64,000 bases of DNA from Casuarius casuarius (lineage: Eukaryota > Chordata > Aves > Casuariiformes > Casuariidae), in the NCBI GenBank assembly GCA_003342895.1, contig PTFA01000011.1, positions 7,899,081-7,963,080 of the forward strand. Direction: 5' to 3'. How positions within the stretch are numbered: the stretch's first letter is position 1; every line of letters starts with the position of its first letter. The notes beneath the pieces were generated by a model. The model searched no databases and was not told where the DNA came from. It worked only from the letters and a program-made list of their open reading frames with translations. Made by a program: the position numbers and the translations under genes. Shown in pieces: positions 1 through 13,105 of the stretch.

Positions 1-1369
1 AATACTGCATGTTTCCTTGTTCTTTCTATGTCTGAGTCCTGCAAATCTCAAGTTCTGTAATTTCAAGTTCTGTAATGTTGCAGCTTATGTCTCACTTGTC
101 TTATGGCTTTCAGAGAGTTATCCAGTGTTAGGGGGATGAACAGTGAATAGATTTTGTTATCAATAGAAAATAAATAAATGCAAAGTAATATTTTCATTTT
201 GTACCTCTTCTGCTATAAGTAAGAAACTACTAAAATACATACTTAAAACAATGGTTGAATGGGAGCTGTGTAACAGTTCCACATTCAGTTGTGCTGAGAA
301 GAAAAACTTGTAAAACACTGCAGCTAAAATGTCTATATTCGTGGTTCTGTATAAATTAATGCTGTTGAAAATAAGTTATTTGTTTGACTTCAGCCTCGAA
401 TAGGACTTGTGCTGGTTGACAATTTTTATTTCATTCCAACTGCAGTAGTAGTTCTTTAGCTGGCATAAATTATCAGGGGTCTCTAGCTGTCAATAGGTCT
501 GTGACTGTTTATAGCAGCTGACCTATGCAGTGCATTGTAAAAGCCAGGGAAACTTTACACTTCCCCACTCACTCTCAATTACCAATACCTGATTAATCTA
601 TTTCTTGCTTATCACTGGTCCAGTATGATTTCTTTTAAAGTAAATATCCAGCAATGACATTCAAAGGAAGAAAAAAAAAAAAAGAGCCTGAGGAAAAAGG
701 GCACTTTTCTCCCCATTGAGACGGTATTTGGTTTGCTGGAATATGCCTGTCTTCTTGGAGTGTATCTTCAGGGATTATCTTTTTTAGGTCAGAGCAGAGG
801 TTATCTTCACCTCCCAGTCATGAGCAGCAAGGAGAAAAAGGACAGAGATGGAAGAGAGCGGAAAGGACACTCACAGGAAGAGGCATGAGAAGAGGGACGT
901 GAAACTGAGCCGAGGGATTAGTCAGGAAGGCAGATCTGATGGCAAATAATGGGAAGAGTGGAGCCACATAAGGAGGCAGAAACAGAAACTTTTGCATGAT
1001 GCGTGCATCACTAAGTTGTTATTCCCTCCTCCAAAATAAGGAGGAGGGAATTTCAATGGCCTGAATGGAGTAAAATCAAGACAGGTGTGGTAGTTAGTTT
1101 TGGAGGAAGGGATTAAAATTCAAATTACTTGGCGAAGAGAGAGAAGGAGTAAGACATAAACACATAAAAAAAGGACTGAGATTCTGCTTACAAAAGATGG
1201 CATTTGAAAAAGGTTTAGGATAAATGGAAGCAAAATTTAGGCATGTGAGAAGATAAAGACAGCCACAGGGGACAGGCAGGAACAAGGTATTCTAAAATGA
1301 AAAGCAAAAGAAGGTACAGACCAGAGAGTGAGTGGCTGATGGACAGAGAAAGTAGCGTTTCTTCTGTTT
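1..1369. other. Unassigned non-coding DNA
   Basis: No gene or recognisable repeat family is seen. The stretch contains an A13 run at 671-683 and is purine-rich from about 785 to 1310, which keeps some short frames open without giving any protein I recognise. It ends at the 3' terminus of the minus-strand CR1 that follows. Confidence 0.6.
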
Positions 1370-2137
1370 CAGAATCACAGAATAGTTGGAAGGCACCTCT
1401 GGACATCACCTGGTCCAACCCCCACTGCTCAGGCAGGGTGACCTACAGCAGCTTGCCCAGCAGCCTGTCCAGATGGCTTTTGAATATCTCCAAGGATGGA
1501 GACTCCACAACCTCCCTGGGCAACCTGTTGCAGTGCTCAGTCACCCTCACAGCAAAAAAAGTGTTTTTTTGCATTGAAGTGGCATTTCCTGTTTCAGTTT
1601 GTGCCTGCTGCCTTGGCACCCTGCCACTGGGCACCACCGAAGAGTCTGGCCCCATCCTCTTGAAACCCTCCCTTTGCATATTTATACACGTTAATGAGAT
1701 CCCCCCTCAGTCTTCTCTTCTGTGGGCTGAACGGTCCCAGCTCTCAGCCTTTCCTTGTATAAGAGATGTCCTTAATTATTTTAGTAGCCTTTTGCTGGAC
1801 TTGCTCCAGCAGCAAGTCTCTCTTGCACTGAGGAGCCCAGAACTGGACCCAGCACTGCAGATGTGGCCTCACCAGTGCTAAGGAGAGGGGAAGGATCCCT
1901 TCCCTCGCCCTGCTGGCAATGCGCTCCCTAATGCAACCGGGATACCATTGGCTGCCTTTGCTGCAAAGGCACGGTGCTAGCTTATGGTCAATTTGTTGTC
2001 CACCAGGACTCCCAGGTCCTTCTCTGCAAAGCTACTTTCAAGCTCATTGGCCCCCAGCCTGTATTGATGCAAGGGGTTATTCTTCCTCAGATGTAGGACT
2101 TTCCATTTCCTTTTGTCGAACTTCATGAGGTCTGTTT
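1370..2137 (-). mobile_element. CR1 LINE, 5'-truncated, 3' end intact
   Basis: This is the 3' portion of a chicken-repeat-1 non-LTR retrotransposon, read on the minus strand. On the plus strand it begins with two octamer-like units (cagaatca, cagaatag), the reverse complement of the ATTCTRTG-type tail with which avian CR1 elements end. Next to it are a short 3' UTR and the C-terminal part of ORF2, the reverse transcriptase/endonuclease protein. Minus-strand translation gives FFAVRVTEHCNRLPREVVES near 1500-1560 and EKDLGVLVDNKL near 1985-2020, both typical of CR1 ORF2. The frame is broken between these blocks, so no protein is made. The match stops near 2137, as expected for incomplete reverse transcription. 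The end point is my judgement by eye and could move by some tens of bases. The long plus-strand frame at 1297-1881 is antisense to this element and is not a gene. Confidence 0.95.
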
Positions 2138-5100
2138 TCTTTATTCTATATGGAGCTAAATAATTCCAGTGTAATATAACCATAGATGTATTTAACTTGA
2201 CAAGATCCAGAGTTTGGTTTAATAAGAACATCATGATTTTCAGATATACTCAAATTTCTGTAGAACCTGCTTCTGCAACTGTGGCCTATGCCATAGCAGC
2301 ATCACCCACAAACATCAAATCACACAAACTGTAGGACTTAAAAAGTGTAACTAGGTTGTCACTGGGGTTCTTTCTTATAAATTTGTAAGAATGGAGATTC
2401 TGCTGATTTGGAAGGTGAAAGAAAGTCTAGCTATGTAAAGTGTTTGCACTCCTTTGGAAAACCACAATAAATTACTCTGGACAAAAACCTAATTTAGGTC
2501 AAATCAGCATAAAATATGGTTACACTAATGTAAATTTCTCTATGATTGACAGGTTCATAGACTCTTCTCCTCAATAAGGGTGAAACTAAAGCATGATATT
2601 AGAGTAGCAGTAGAGCCTATGTATGTGTGAATGTTAAGCACAAACTGGTTATCAAAAGTATGCGTGATTAGCACGTCTTTGTGTTATCTCACATTATGAC
2701 CAAACCAAAAAGGATATGGATCAGTGCAGCTTTTAGCTGTTTTTTTTTTTCTTAACTCAAGCAGTCTTGCTAGTGATGTGCTGTGACATGACTGTTTTCT
2801 TTCTCTTTCATCCATCAAAAATATCGCTCATTCAGTGAGCACAGACAGAGAAAAACATGTTGCAATAATTTGTATATTTATGAAAGGGGAGGTGTTTGCA
2901 AGAAAATTTTCAGATACCATACTTTTCAGATACCATACTTCACATTCTTCCAGTTCTTCTGGGAAAAATTTGAATATCATGTCCTTGAGATTCTTGTTTT
3001 TGTCTTTACAAAAATAGAAAAGTAATATTCTTCGGATTGGTAGGATTTCTTGAGCATGAAGAAAAAGAGAAGTTCACTTCATAGTAAAACTGGTGAAAGC
3101 AGAAAAATTTAGCAGATTCCTTCCTATTATTTGGAATTATTTGCCTCTGTTTTATTTATTGCCTCAAGAGTAGCACTCTCTTCAAATGACTTTGGCTTTT
3201 ACCTAATGATCCCATAAGTTAGTGATTGTTTGATGTGTACATAGTGTATTTCAGGGCTCATTGGGAAGTTGCCATGACTTTTATTGAGTGGTAATATTTT
3301 CATCTTGTTGGTTTTGGATTTCTCACAGGATCAGCAGTTAACGTAACATTTTCTGTTACAATTAGATTAAAGTGCCAGAGATTTGTTTTTTCTTCCATCA
3401 ATTTTTTAAATTGGATGATTTCTTAAAAGGCTATCTTAATATAGTAAGTGCACTACCTCTATGAATGAGGCATGCTAAATCATACATGGATTTTAGCTAT
3501 TAGGGCTTTGTATAAGAATTCCTAAATAAAATTTGCATCCTGCATAAGTAATAGTAAATAGTAAGTTCTAGAACAAACTAGACTGCTATTCACAGGTGCT
3601 AGGCTTGCTTATATGCAATATCCAAAACCACAGAAAGACATAAAAAATCTTAATCTTTTAAACTCAGTGTCCTGGTTTTAGCAGATATAAACAGGCATGT
3701 GTCCATTTTGGTGAGCAGTGCTGTGTAGAGTTGTACTAGCTAAGGATGTCTCTTAGGGAACTGTGCAAATGATCACTTCAGTTTTAGTTTTAATTCGCTC
3801 CCATCTGAGAATAACTCTAATAGACTGCGAGACAATTTTGACTGGTATATGTTTATACCCTAGTGATAGATTTTGAATGAGTTGAGCAGGTGATTGTGAC
3901 TTGCTGAGATTTGTTGGAAAAAGTTGGTGAAACGTTGCAAATCCTTCTGGCTTAGTTTGCGTTGCAGTTTGTTATTAGCTTGTTTTCTGCAGATTGTTTT
4001 CAGTCTTTCTCTGTCAATATAAAGAAATAACCGTAGACTGGTGCAGTAACCAAACCCTCAGCTTTCAATAAGCAGTGTGGACTATGTCCTGGTTATATTG
4101 TACAGACCCATTGTGAAAACAAGCCTAAACATTGCAACTCTCTAGGTAGTTTAGAGCACATGATTGCCAAAAAGGTAAAAACTTAGCAGTGTGCAATATG
4201 TCTCTGCATACCTTGTTTCTGGTGAGATATAAAGTAATCTGAAAAAATCTAATAAAAAGTTCTTTTATTCTGGTTTCACCCCCTTTATATGGTTGTCTGT
4301 AGTAAGAAAAATATTTAACAGAGAAAATGCAAAACCAAGACAAAATATTTGAAACTCCTACTTCTGATATATCTTTAAAATACCACTGAATGGGCTAACA
4401 ATCTGCACTAATACCTGCAGTCTTTGTTTGCACAGCCATCCAGCAAAGTTTATCAACAGATTAACAGAGAGCTAAAACCTAAAGAATGAAAAGCTCAGAT
4501 ATCATAAATTACTACTGGATCAAGTAGAAAAGATGGTATAACCATTCCTTGATGGTAAACCCTTTAACAAATGCCAAAGACTTTTGTAATTTCACTGTAA
4601 GGGAGCTAGTTCTGAGATGGTTACCAAATTTTGACATTCTGTGATCTTTTATTTACTGTAATATTTCTAAAGCAATATAGATAATGGTTTGTTGTTAGGT
4701 TTAAATAGTTCATTTATGCATTATATCCTGTGGGCCCCTATGGAGCTTGTAGAAACATTCCGTCAGATGCCATTGAGATGAACAGTAGCATATAGTGTTT
4801 GAGTATTTGTTAATAATTCTTCAAGTAACTTGCATTTAGAATCAATGAGATTGTTTGCTGGACAAAGTTTTCACTGATGAGAAAAAGAATGGCAGAGTTA
4901 AGACTGAAAATCCAAAAAGGATGAATTTTTCATTTGTCTACTAGTATAGATATACTTCCTAACATTCATTTAATAACGAGTTGACTTAAATGCTTTTCTT
5001 CTCTAAACACTTCCAAATCTGAAGACAAGCAAAAACTGTTGGCAGAGAGAAAGCCTGCAGAATAGAAACATCGCTCACTCCTCATCAGTCCAAGGTGACC

Positions 5101-5174
5101 AATTAAAGCACTCTATCCATCTATTTAGCATAGTAAGATTAAACAGTCACATTATTTAATCAGTTAATGTTGTT
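2138..5174. other. Unassigned AT-rich DNA
   Basis: No gene or firm repeat is seen. The one clear local structure is a perfect 16-bp tandem duplication at 2907-2938. A 60-codon plus frame at 2835 and a 72-codon minus frame at 4125-4343 have no recognisable content and are of chance length. Confidence 0.6.
2907..2938. repeat. Perfect 16-bp tandem duplication
   Basis: The unit ttttcagataccatac occurs twice head to tail with no mismatch. Two identical copies and no further copies suggest a recent slippage or repair duplication rather than a minisatellite. Confidence 0.9.
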
Positions 5175-5280
5175 ATTCATTATGTATCAAGTGTTGATAG
5201 TGTGATAAATACATGCAAAGGAAAGCCATGATTCCTCCCTTAAGAACCTACAGTCTTAGCAAAGACAGTCACACAGACTC
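5175..5280 (+). repeat. Possible MIR-like SINE tail remnant
   Basis: The sequence reads like the tail of an amniote MIR/CORE-type SINE: a decayed 'tgtatcaagtgttgatag' segment followed by 'ctcccttaagaacctacagt' and 'agcaaagacag', which resemble the 'ccctgccctcaaggagctcacagtct...gacag' part of that family. Divergence is high, and this is recognition by eye. An L2-type LINE tail sharing this end is the alternative. Confidence 0.4.
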
Positions 5281-8200
5281 CCCCAGTAAACACGAGGAAC
5301 CTCAGAGGAAGGTCCACTTTAAGAGAAGTCTGGGAATTTAATTTCTTTTATTTATGTAGTGGGTATTCTGGTGACAAAGAATTTGCAAGAATACACAGGA
5401 TGATTGATCATGTTGAAACCTAGATATGTAACCTTACAAGGTTGGATGAGACATGCGTTAGAGCTGATATGCAAAGGTGTCTGAAGGGAAGAGAGAAGCG
5501 AAGGAGAATTTTCTTTCTATTAGTCAGAATCCATTAGAATTTCACACCTTCCACATGAAACTATGACCCATATTGCTTTTTTTTTTTTTTTAACATGGCA
5601 ATGTATACATAAAGGAGCCAGACAACTGTAGAACTATCAGAGGTTTCTTACTGATTTTTCTGCAGTGTACAGCAAATGCATTATTTCCTGTGACTGTCAA
5701 AAGCAAACGCCGTAGATACTTTCGGCAGTGGATGCCAATCATCATGGTTTAACATAGTGATATTTCTCTATCTAATCTTCTGTGAGAAAATTAGCTATGA
5801 ACACTAATGTGTGTACGTATTTGCAGAGAAGACATTTCAGTCACTTGCATACCCAAATTAGAAAGTCTACATCTGTTTCTGGAAACAAGATAAGCAAAGC
5901 CCTCTGAATTTTTCTAAAGAAACTTCTGCATTCTTAAGCATAGACCCTTTGTTCTAATAAATCACTTGCCCATGCTATGGGACTTAAAATAATTCACTCT
6001 AGCAGAAGATCTGGCCTTTGTAATACAAAAGTGTTACAGTCAAGTAAAAAATCTGAACTACTAGAATGCCATGTGTTAAATTCTGTGTAAGAGTTTTCTC
6101 CTTCTCCTGCACTTTCCACCATCAAATTTAGTTAAAACTTACTGGAGCATATATATATTATACATTTCTTTAACTAAAGTGTTGTAAATTACAATAGGCC
6201 TTTTTAATTATTATGTTCATCCATCTGTATTCTTTTCAGAATCACGTATGGGCTTCTAAGCAAAGTATGCTGAGTGTTAGTATTTCAGATTTATGCTATT
6301 TTGGTTTGCAGTACAGAAAGAAATGAGAAATGGTCTTTAAATGAAAGGCATCTGACAGGATGTTGGATTCAAAATATACAATCAAGACCAGCATAAGGCT
6401 AAAATGCCTGGAAAATATTACAAATTTTTATACTTGTTGAAGATTTCACTTTCTTATAGGTGCCAGCAGATCAGTAGTTGAAAGAAAGTGCTGCACATAG
6501 CAGTTAAAAAAAGCAACATTCTTGGATATTGACAAAGACCTGAGGACCTGGAATACCACTTGGTTTTAACTAGACTGTTCAATTGGTAATAAGCAGATTG
6601 GGGCCAAGTAAAGGGAATGATTCTGTTAATTTAGGTCTAAGCCATACGAATAGATGTGACTTAGTTTGTCTTTACAGCACCAAGTGGCTTCAGACAAGCA
6701 GGAAGTCAGTAATTTTTGTTGCAAGATGGAGAGTATTACAAGATTTATGACCATTATCAGAAAAAATAATAATACAGTCTTGGTTTATTGTAATTGTTTT
6801 AGGGGTTCTTCCAAGTATAGAGTTGAGATCTGGGGCAAAGGGTTTGCAACAGAGAAAAAGAGAAGTTAACTACATTATCCAGGGAATGTGGGGGATCTTC
6901 TTAAAATTTTAAAACCTCAAAGTCACACGAGGCTTTTATATTTCCTAAAGGAAAAGTGTTGAGATGTTGTGACAGCGAGAGAAGGCAAAGAAGCAGATTA
7001 GCTCTTTTTACCACCATTTTCAGTCCCTGGTAGTGAAGTCTAGATAAGAAATCCCTTTTTTGTTATAAAAAAAATGAAATACTTCTCAAAGGTGTATCTG
7101 AAGAGTTTCCAGCCAACTTTTCTACTTCTCACAGAGTGTACTGTAGGAATCTCATCAGACCAACTTCATTTTAACAGGTCAATAACCTAGATTTGCGATG
7201 ACCAGCTTTTGTACACTGGGAGTGGGGTAGAGGGTACAGTTAATGCCATTTTTCCCCAACAAGCTGTTCAGCATCTGACTGTATATATAAAGTGTTGATG
7301 ATGGGCCAAGTCTCCTCTGTTTGAGATCTGCCAAATCAAGGAAAAACATAGACCACCCCTTTAACCAGTAATTATAACCCCTTTCCACAACTGTAAATGT
7401 TGTGTTCTCTAGAAAATACAACATGTGAATGTGTAATTAAAGACTATGAATGCAGGTACACAAGGAGGGTGAAATGAAGTTACATTGGTATCTCATACCT
7501 TTTGACTCGTTTTTAACATACTGTTTTAAAATAAACTTGTTAGCTTAATGGTATATGATTTCTACACCTTCCTTTATAAATGATTTCTGTGATTTTTTAC
7601 ATGCTGTCTTTTTTTTGTCTGTTGGAGAAATATTTAGATGAGAAAGGATTTCCTACCAGTCTCATTTTATTATTGTACATTTTTCTGCCATATATTACAG
7701 CAGAGTTGCGTCACTAGAGAATACCATGAAAATAAACACTTAAAAGAATTACATCTAAAGCATAAAATCTTTTGAAAAATTCTTTAACCTGATTTTGTTC
7801 TGATTTGTCATGTGAGTACCTCCTTTTCCCGGTAGTGAAAACTTTTCTTCTTTGTGAAGAAAAGAAATGAAGACCAAATCAAACACTCAAATCTTTTTCA
7901 TTTGCACAGCGTGTTTCACTTTATGCAGAAGGATCCACTTGAAATTCAAAATAGCACTCCATACTTAATCACCCTCCATACTGTATAGCATGTGCTAACA
8001 TTTGTGCTTGTCTAAGAAGCAGTTATACACAGAATGAAGCATTATTAGACCCTTAATAGTAGAAACTAATATCCACGTGAGTCTCACAATCTGTAACCAA
8101 ACAAAAACTCCTAACTTTGAGGATCATGTTCTGCCTATTAGGACACCAAATTTCCACTGATGCATGAATGCATCCGGAGACAGAATCCAGCCTCCTATTT

Positions 8201-11200
8201 CACGCAAGAACTTCAGCTGACTAGTAATGTACAAAAAAGTGGACTTGATAGTTTTCTGTTGAACTATGTGTAGCTAAACTGACGTATTTAAGATAGTCTT
8301 AAGAGATACAAGTGAGAAGAAAATTAGTCTGTAAACACAATGATTAGCTATAGCCATTGCTCAGTTCCAGTAATTTAGTCACCATATTGGATCAAGAAAT
8401 TCAAAAGGTCAAAGTCTGTCTTCAGATTGAAGGCCTCATGGATTCTATGGATCTCCTGGATGATGATTAAGTCGGACTATACTTGTAAAAAAGTACTGCC
8501 TGAGCCTATTAAGGGGCTTGTTCTGATATCTTCAGATGTTACACATTTGTAAAAATTCAGATTAATTCATAACAATCCATATATTTTTGTACATTGTATT
8601 AGATTCTAAAAATAGGAGCACAATAATATTTCTTTCAGTGGAATATTATTTTATGTGAAGTACTTAATAGCATTTCATCCAATCTAGATTTAAAAGTCCA
8701 AATGATGGAAGAAGATGTAATTCTGTCTCTTCAAATATCTGGGCATTGTCCAAAATCTCTACTGGGGCTATGTTAAATTTCTTTCAATGTCTAGTTCACA
8801 GTAACTCAACAAATTAATTGCATTTTCTCATATTCTTATTAAAAGTTTGGAGAAAAATATCCCTTTTATACTGTACCTTATTGAAAAGCAAATATGATCT
8901 TGGTCTTCCTACAGAAATCATATCTGTACTCTTTGAGGTTATCTTTAGCTCATTACAGATAAGAGTATTTTTTAATATGCTATGCTCTCTATTTTATACT
9001 TTTTTAAATAGAAAATTTAAATGCTTATTGCTTATCAAGAGTGTCATTCATTACATTTTTATTTAATTTGCCAACCAATTAATTTTATTTTTTCTGAAAG
9101 ATTTAATATATACGGTAATAATTTTGAGTCTTGATGCAATCATTCTGAGCATAAGGAAACAAGAACTTTAGCTTAGTTCATCATTTATCTGTACATCTCT
9201 ATCTCTGCATGTTTCATGTCCTGGATGGATTCAAGGTGATAAGCCCTTGAGAAAACTATAATGTGATTATCTTGCAGAGAGGTGGTAGAATAAATAAGAT
9301 TATCCATAACAAGCTTAGCCACTGATGAGTTCAAACTGTGCTGATACAGAAAGTCATGATACAATTGTACGGTAATAACAGAAAAGTATACGTTTGCAAA
9401 GGAGAGAATACTGCTTGAACTATGAAACCTTCCATGATTAATGCAACTTCACCTACAGCCTTTTGTACATAAGCTTCACTGCATTTTCTAAACTTCTTTC
9501 AATGAATATTCTAGGGAGGTCTTTGAGTCTCCTAATGTATATCAACACTGACCCCAATTATTTTAAGGGTGAACATTTTTTGCCTAATTTATTTTCTTTT
9601 AACTGACTTTAAGACTATTTTAACATTTCTTTTAATTTGATGTTACTCCTAATCTATGTTTGTAAATGAATGATAAATTGCATTCATATGCTCATGTAGG
9701 TCATATCAATAGGCTGGAGTACATAGTCCTCCTAGACGATGAAGACAGCTACTAAAGGTCATCCACACAAATCTTCCATCAGGGACAGAGAGCATTATGT
9801 TTAATTACTTGTTTTATTTTTTAGGCAACATCCATTTTGACTGTTCCTTGTTTTAAATCCATCTTTGACTTCAGTACTTCACAAACCAATTCCTCTTCTT
9901 TTCTCTTCATTACTCTGACTCCACTAAAATTAGTGGTGAAATTGTTGCCCTAAGAGATAATCTAATCTGCACTACTTAATTTAGCCTTTTGGAAAAAAAG
10001 GAACATATTTAATTGTCCCATCTCTGGAACCAATATCTAGTAATCAAAAACTGATTTTATTATGATTAGCTTTCTAACAGTACTGGTATAAAAAAACAGC
10101 ATGCACAGAAAATGAAAGGTTTCTTATGTATCACAGGGAAGTGTACAATTTCAATCAATATACAACAAAACGGTTTCTAGGCCAAGGTTTTCAAATACTG
10201 ATGGATAATGTACCCAGCTTACAACAACTCTATTTTCAGAAGTTTAGTCCACAGTATTTTTTAGACCTCTAGCTATTTTGTCATGTGTGGGTACTCAGAG
10301 GCAGGAGGCATTTTTGGCTAAAGAATCCAGTTTTAGATAATTAGTTTAGAGCCTGAGATAATCCTCCGGGTCCTGATAAAATCCATTTTTTCTAAATGAT
10401 ACCTAATGTGGGAACTATTTGTTTTCTGAGACATTGTTGCCTTGGGCAATCCACTTCATTGTGCCAATGGTAGAAAGCATTTTAATTAAAAGAAGCAGTG
10501 GCTTTAAGGCTCTGTTGTGAGCTCATAACCAACATCAAATGTATATTTACTATTAACATAATATAGGCAAAATGCATAACTTTTATGACTCTGCAGTTGA
10601 GGTGCCTGAAATGAATACCCGTAAAGAAAGAACAAGACTCAGCTGAAGTAAAGATGGAAACATGAAATAAATAATCAATATTCTGTAAAAATGTAAGTAT
10701 AAAGAAGGCAACATCTGGACAGAAAAAAGGGAACCTAATGACACTGCCTTATAGGTTGTATGCTCCAGAACTTCATCCTATTATAAAATAGTGGAGGAAA
10801 TGTCTAAAATTTACGGGTAGATCATCTCAAGTTGTTATGTACTGTAAAGCTGTGCTTAGCATACAACCAGACTTTTATAATTGATGCCATATAATTAAAA
10901 TCAAGAGATTATTTTAATATCAAGTGTCTGGAAGTCAGAACTCTTAAGCAGTCCTCATAACAGTGTAAAAACCATATTATTCTGCTAGAAAACAGAATTT
11001 TCTTTAATAGGTTACAGTTGCTTTTTCTGCAGTGTTTATTATTATTAGCAAGTCTCTAATCTACATATATTAAAAAGTATGGGTTCTGCAGAGCCGTATC
11101 TTTTTGCATAACTATGGAATTAACTTCACAATGTCTTTTTTTTCTGGCCTTTTGAAATTCTCTTTCCTAATCACATGAGAGGTTTACTCTTTTTATGAAT

Positions 11201-13014
11201 AATATTGTTTTAGGACAAAATTCCTGCAGAAGGGAAAGAAATCTCAAGGAGCATTCTTAGTTTGCTGTCTTCCTGTGTGAAACAGGGACTGACAATTCTT
11301 GTTTCTAAAATGATGAGCAAAAGCAAAAGCCTTCAAAAAGTTTATGATAGAAAAGGGAAAATACATTCACACATGTATATGTTCATATATTTTTGTTTAA
11401 AAAATGTACACCGGGAGCAGTATGACCCAGTGATGTCTTTGCAGTTAATTTTAGTGTGACATCAGAATCAGTCTCTTATTCAAAGCAATGAGCAAGTTAC
11501 CCTTTGTAGACCACTACAGAGTTTTGGACCTAGAATGCCTGTTCATTAGTGTCTGCAGAGAAATATGTAACCATATAGATAATCGGCATTTGTGGTGAGG
11601 TTACATAACTGCCACCTGGTACTCTAATGAGATGGAAAGCAATTAAAAATAATTACCACTGCAAACTCAATAAAATTCTTGGTTTGTTCAACTCTTGCCC
11701 CTCATATTTGCTGCAGACCATTTTAGTATATCTCAAATGTTAAAGTGAAACTCAGCTATCAAATTTTAAAACAGAAATAGAGAGAGAGAATGAATATCAA
11801 AGGTTCATTCCAAAGAAGAGGATAAGTCACAGGATATCTACAAATGTTGTGCTATGGTATGGGGAAGGCTAACATATGGCACTATCAGGGGGTTTGTCAC
11901 CTAACCAAATCTAAAAATCTTGGTATACATTATGGTTGCTTCACAAGTTAAAATTTTTTTCTATGCATTTGCATATACACACACACGTGTATTTGTTCTG
12001 AGTACTTTTAACAGCAAAACAGTCACGGATTTTTGAAATTTTCAAGGCAACATATCAGGAAATACAAAAAGGAAGAAAAAGTATATATCTTGTCATACAA
12101 TGGTTTCCATAGAATTATTTCTAGTGGTGTCATAAAAAAATTCACAGCTTTTTGTGGCATCTTCTGGGAGGCCTCTGATTTCTGTGACGATTAGAAACAA
12201 ATTGTCCTTCCAGGCAGGACCTTGGTTTGAAGCAGCTAAGCAGTAAGCGAATCAGTTACGTGTCAGTAAATCTTAGAGATCACTACATCTTTTTGGGGGG
12301 GAGATCAGCTATACCCTATTGCAAACAGAGCGCCGATGTATTCATGAGGTTGTTACTGACAGGATTCTATAAAAGAACTTTTTATCCTAGTGCATAAAGC
12401 CATTAACACATCCCGCTTCTAGAAGCCAAAGTCAATTCTAAATTCAGTGTTAACTAGCTGATCATAATGGTTCTTTCTAGGCTTAAAAAGATCCCTAAGT
12501 CTAGTGTAATGAAGTCTGGTGTAATTAACCAGACATCTGAAATGCAGTGAAGAAGTGAATTATTTATTTCAGTTTTTCTGTATTCCTTTTTAAAAAATTT
12601 TAGTCAGACAGGAAATAAAGTGAATACAGTATACTTTATATAATACACTGAGTATAGTCTAAGCCAGGAGTGTGGCTTTAGCTTGTAAACAATGCTAACC
12701 TTAGAATAATTGCACAGACATAATTTTGAAAGCAGGAAAGTTTTATGAAGACTTTAAAGAAGAAACAACACACTAGCTTTAATAGCTAAAGCATCTCAGT
12801 GCTGTACAGTAATCTGAAGTTTGTGGCTGGGAGATGCCTAACTTCAGAGACACTGCTCTCCAGAGGAGACTTTCAGTTTCTAGTAAGACAAGGAACACTT
12901 GTATAAGGCAGGCAAAGAACCAAGAGCAGTAGGACTGGAGGTGTAGGAGTGGGAGTTTTGCCAGCTTTAAAGAGGGAGGAGGCAGGCCTCCAAATTGGGC
13001 TTTACTGCAGCCTA
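5281..13014. other. Unassigned AT-rich DNA
   Basis: I see no gene, RNA gene or well-preserved transposon. Content is AT-rich unique sequence with short homopolymer runs such as the T16 at 5577-5592. Open frames at 7179-7424 (minus), 8818-9066 (plus) and 11262-11459 (plus) are short, hydrophobic or low in information, and show no domain I know. Confidence 0.6.
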
Positions 13015-13105
13015 GGCACAGACTTCCTGCATGACCTTATATGAAGATATTGAACTTCTGGCCTTCAGTTTTCCAAAGATAAAATGCAGACACAGTAATA
13101 ACCAA
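13015..13105 (+). repeat. MIR-like SINE core remnant
   Basis: The run 'ttcctgcatgaccttatatg', then 'cttctggccttcagttttcc' and 'aaagataaaatgcagacacagtaataa', follows the order of the MIR core: 'tgtgtgaccttgggcaagtcactt...ctcagtttcctcatctgtaaaatgggg...taataa'. It is an old, decayed copy of a tRNA-derived SINE and is not expected to be active. Confidence 0.6.

Noticed and set aside
1297..1881. 194-codon plus-strand open frame, the longest in the window
   Set aside because: It runs antisense through the minus-strand CR1 3' region. Its peptide is the complement of LINE sequence and not a host protein.
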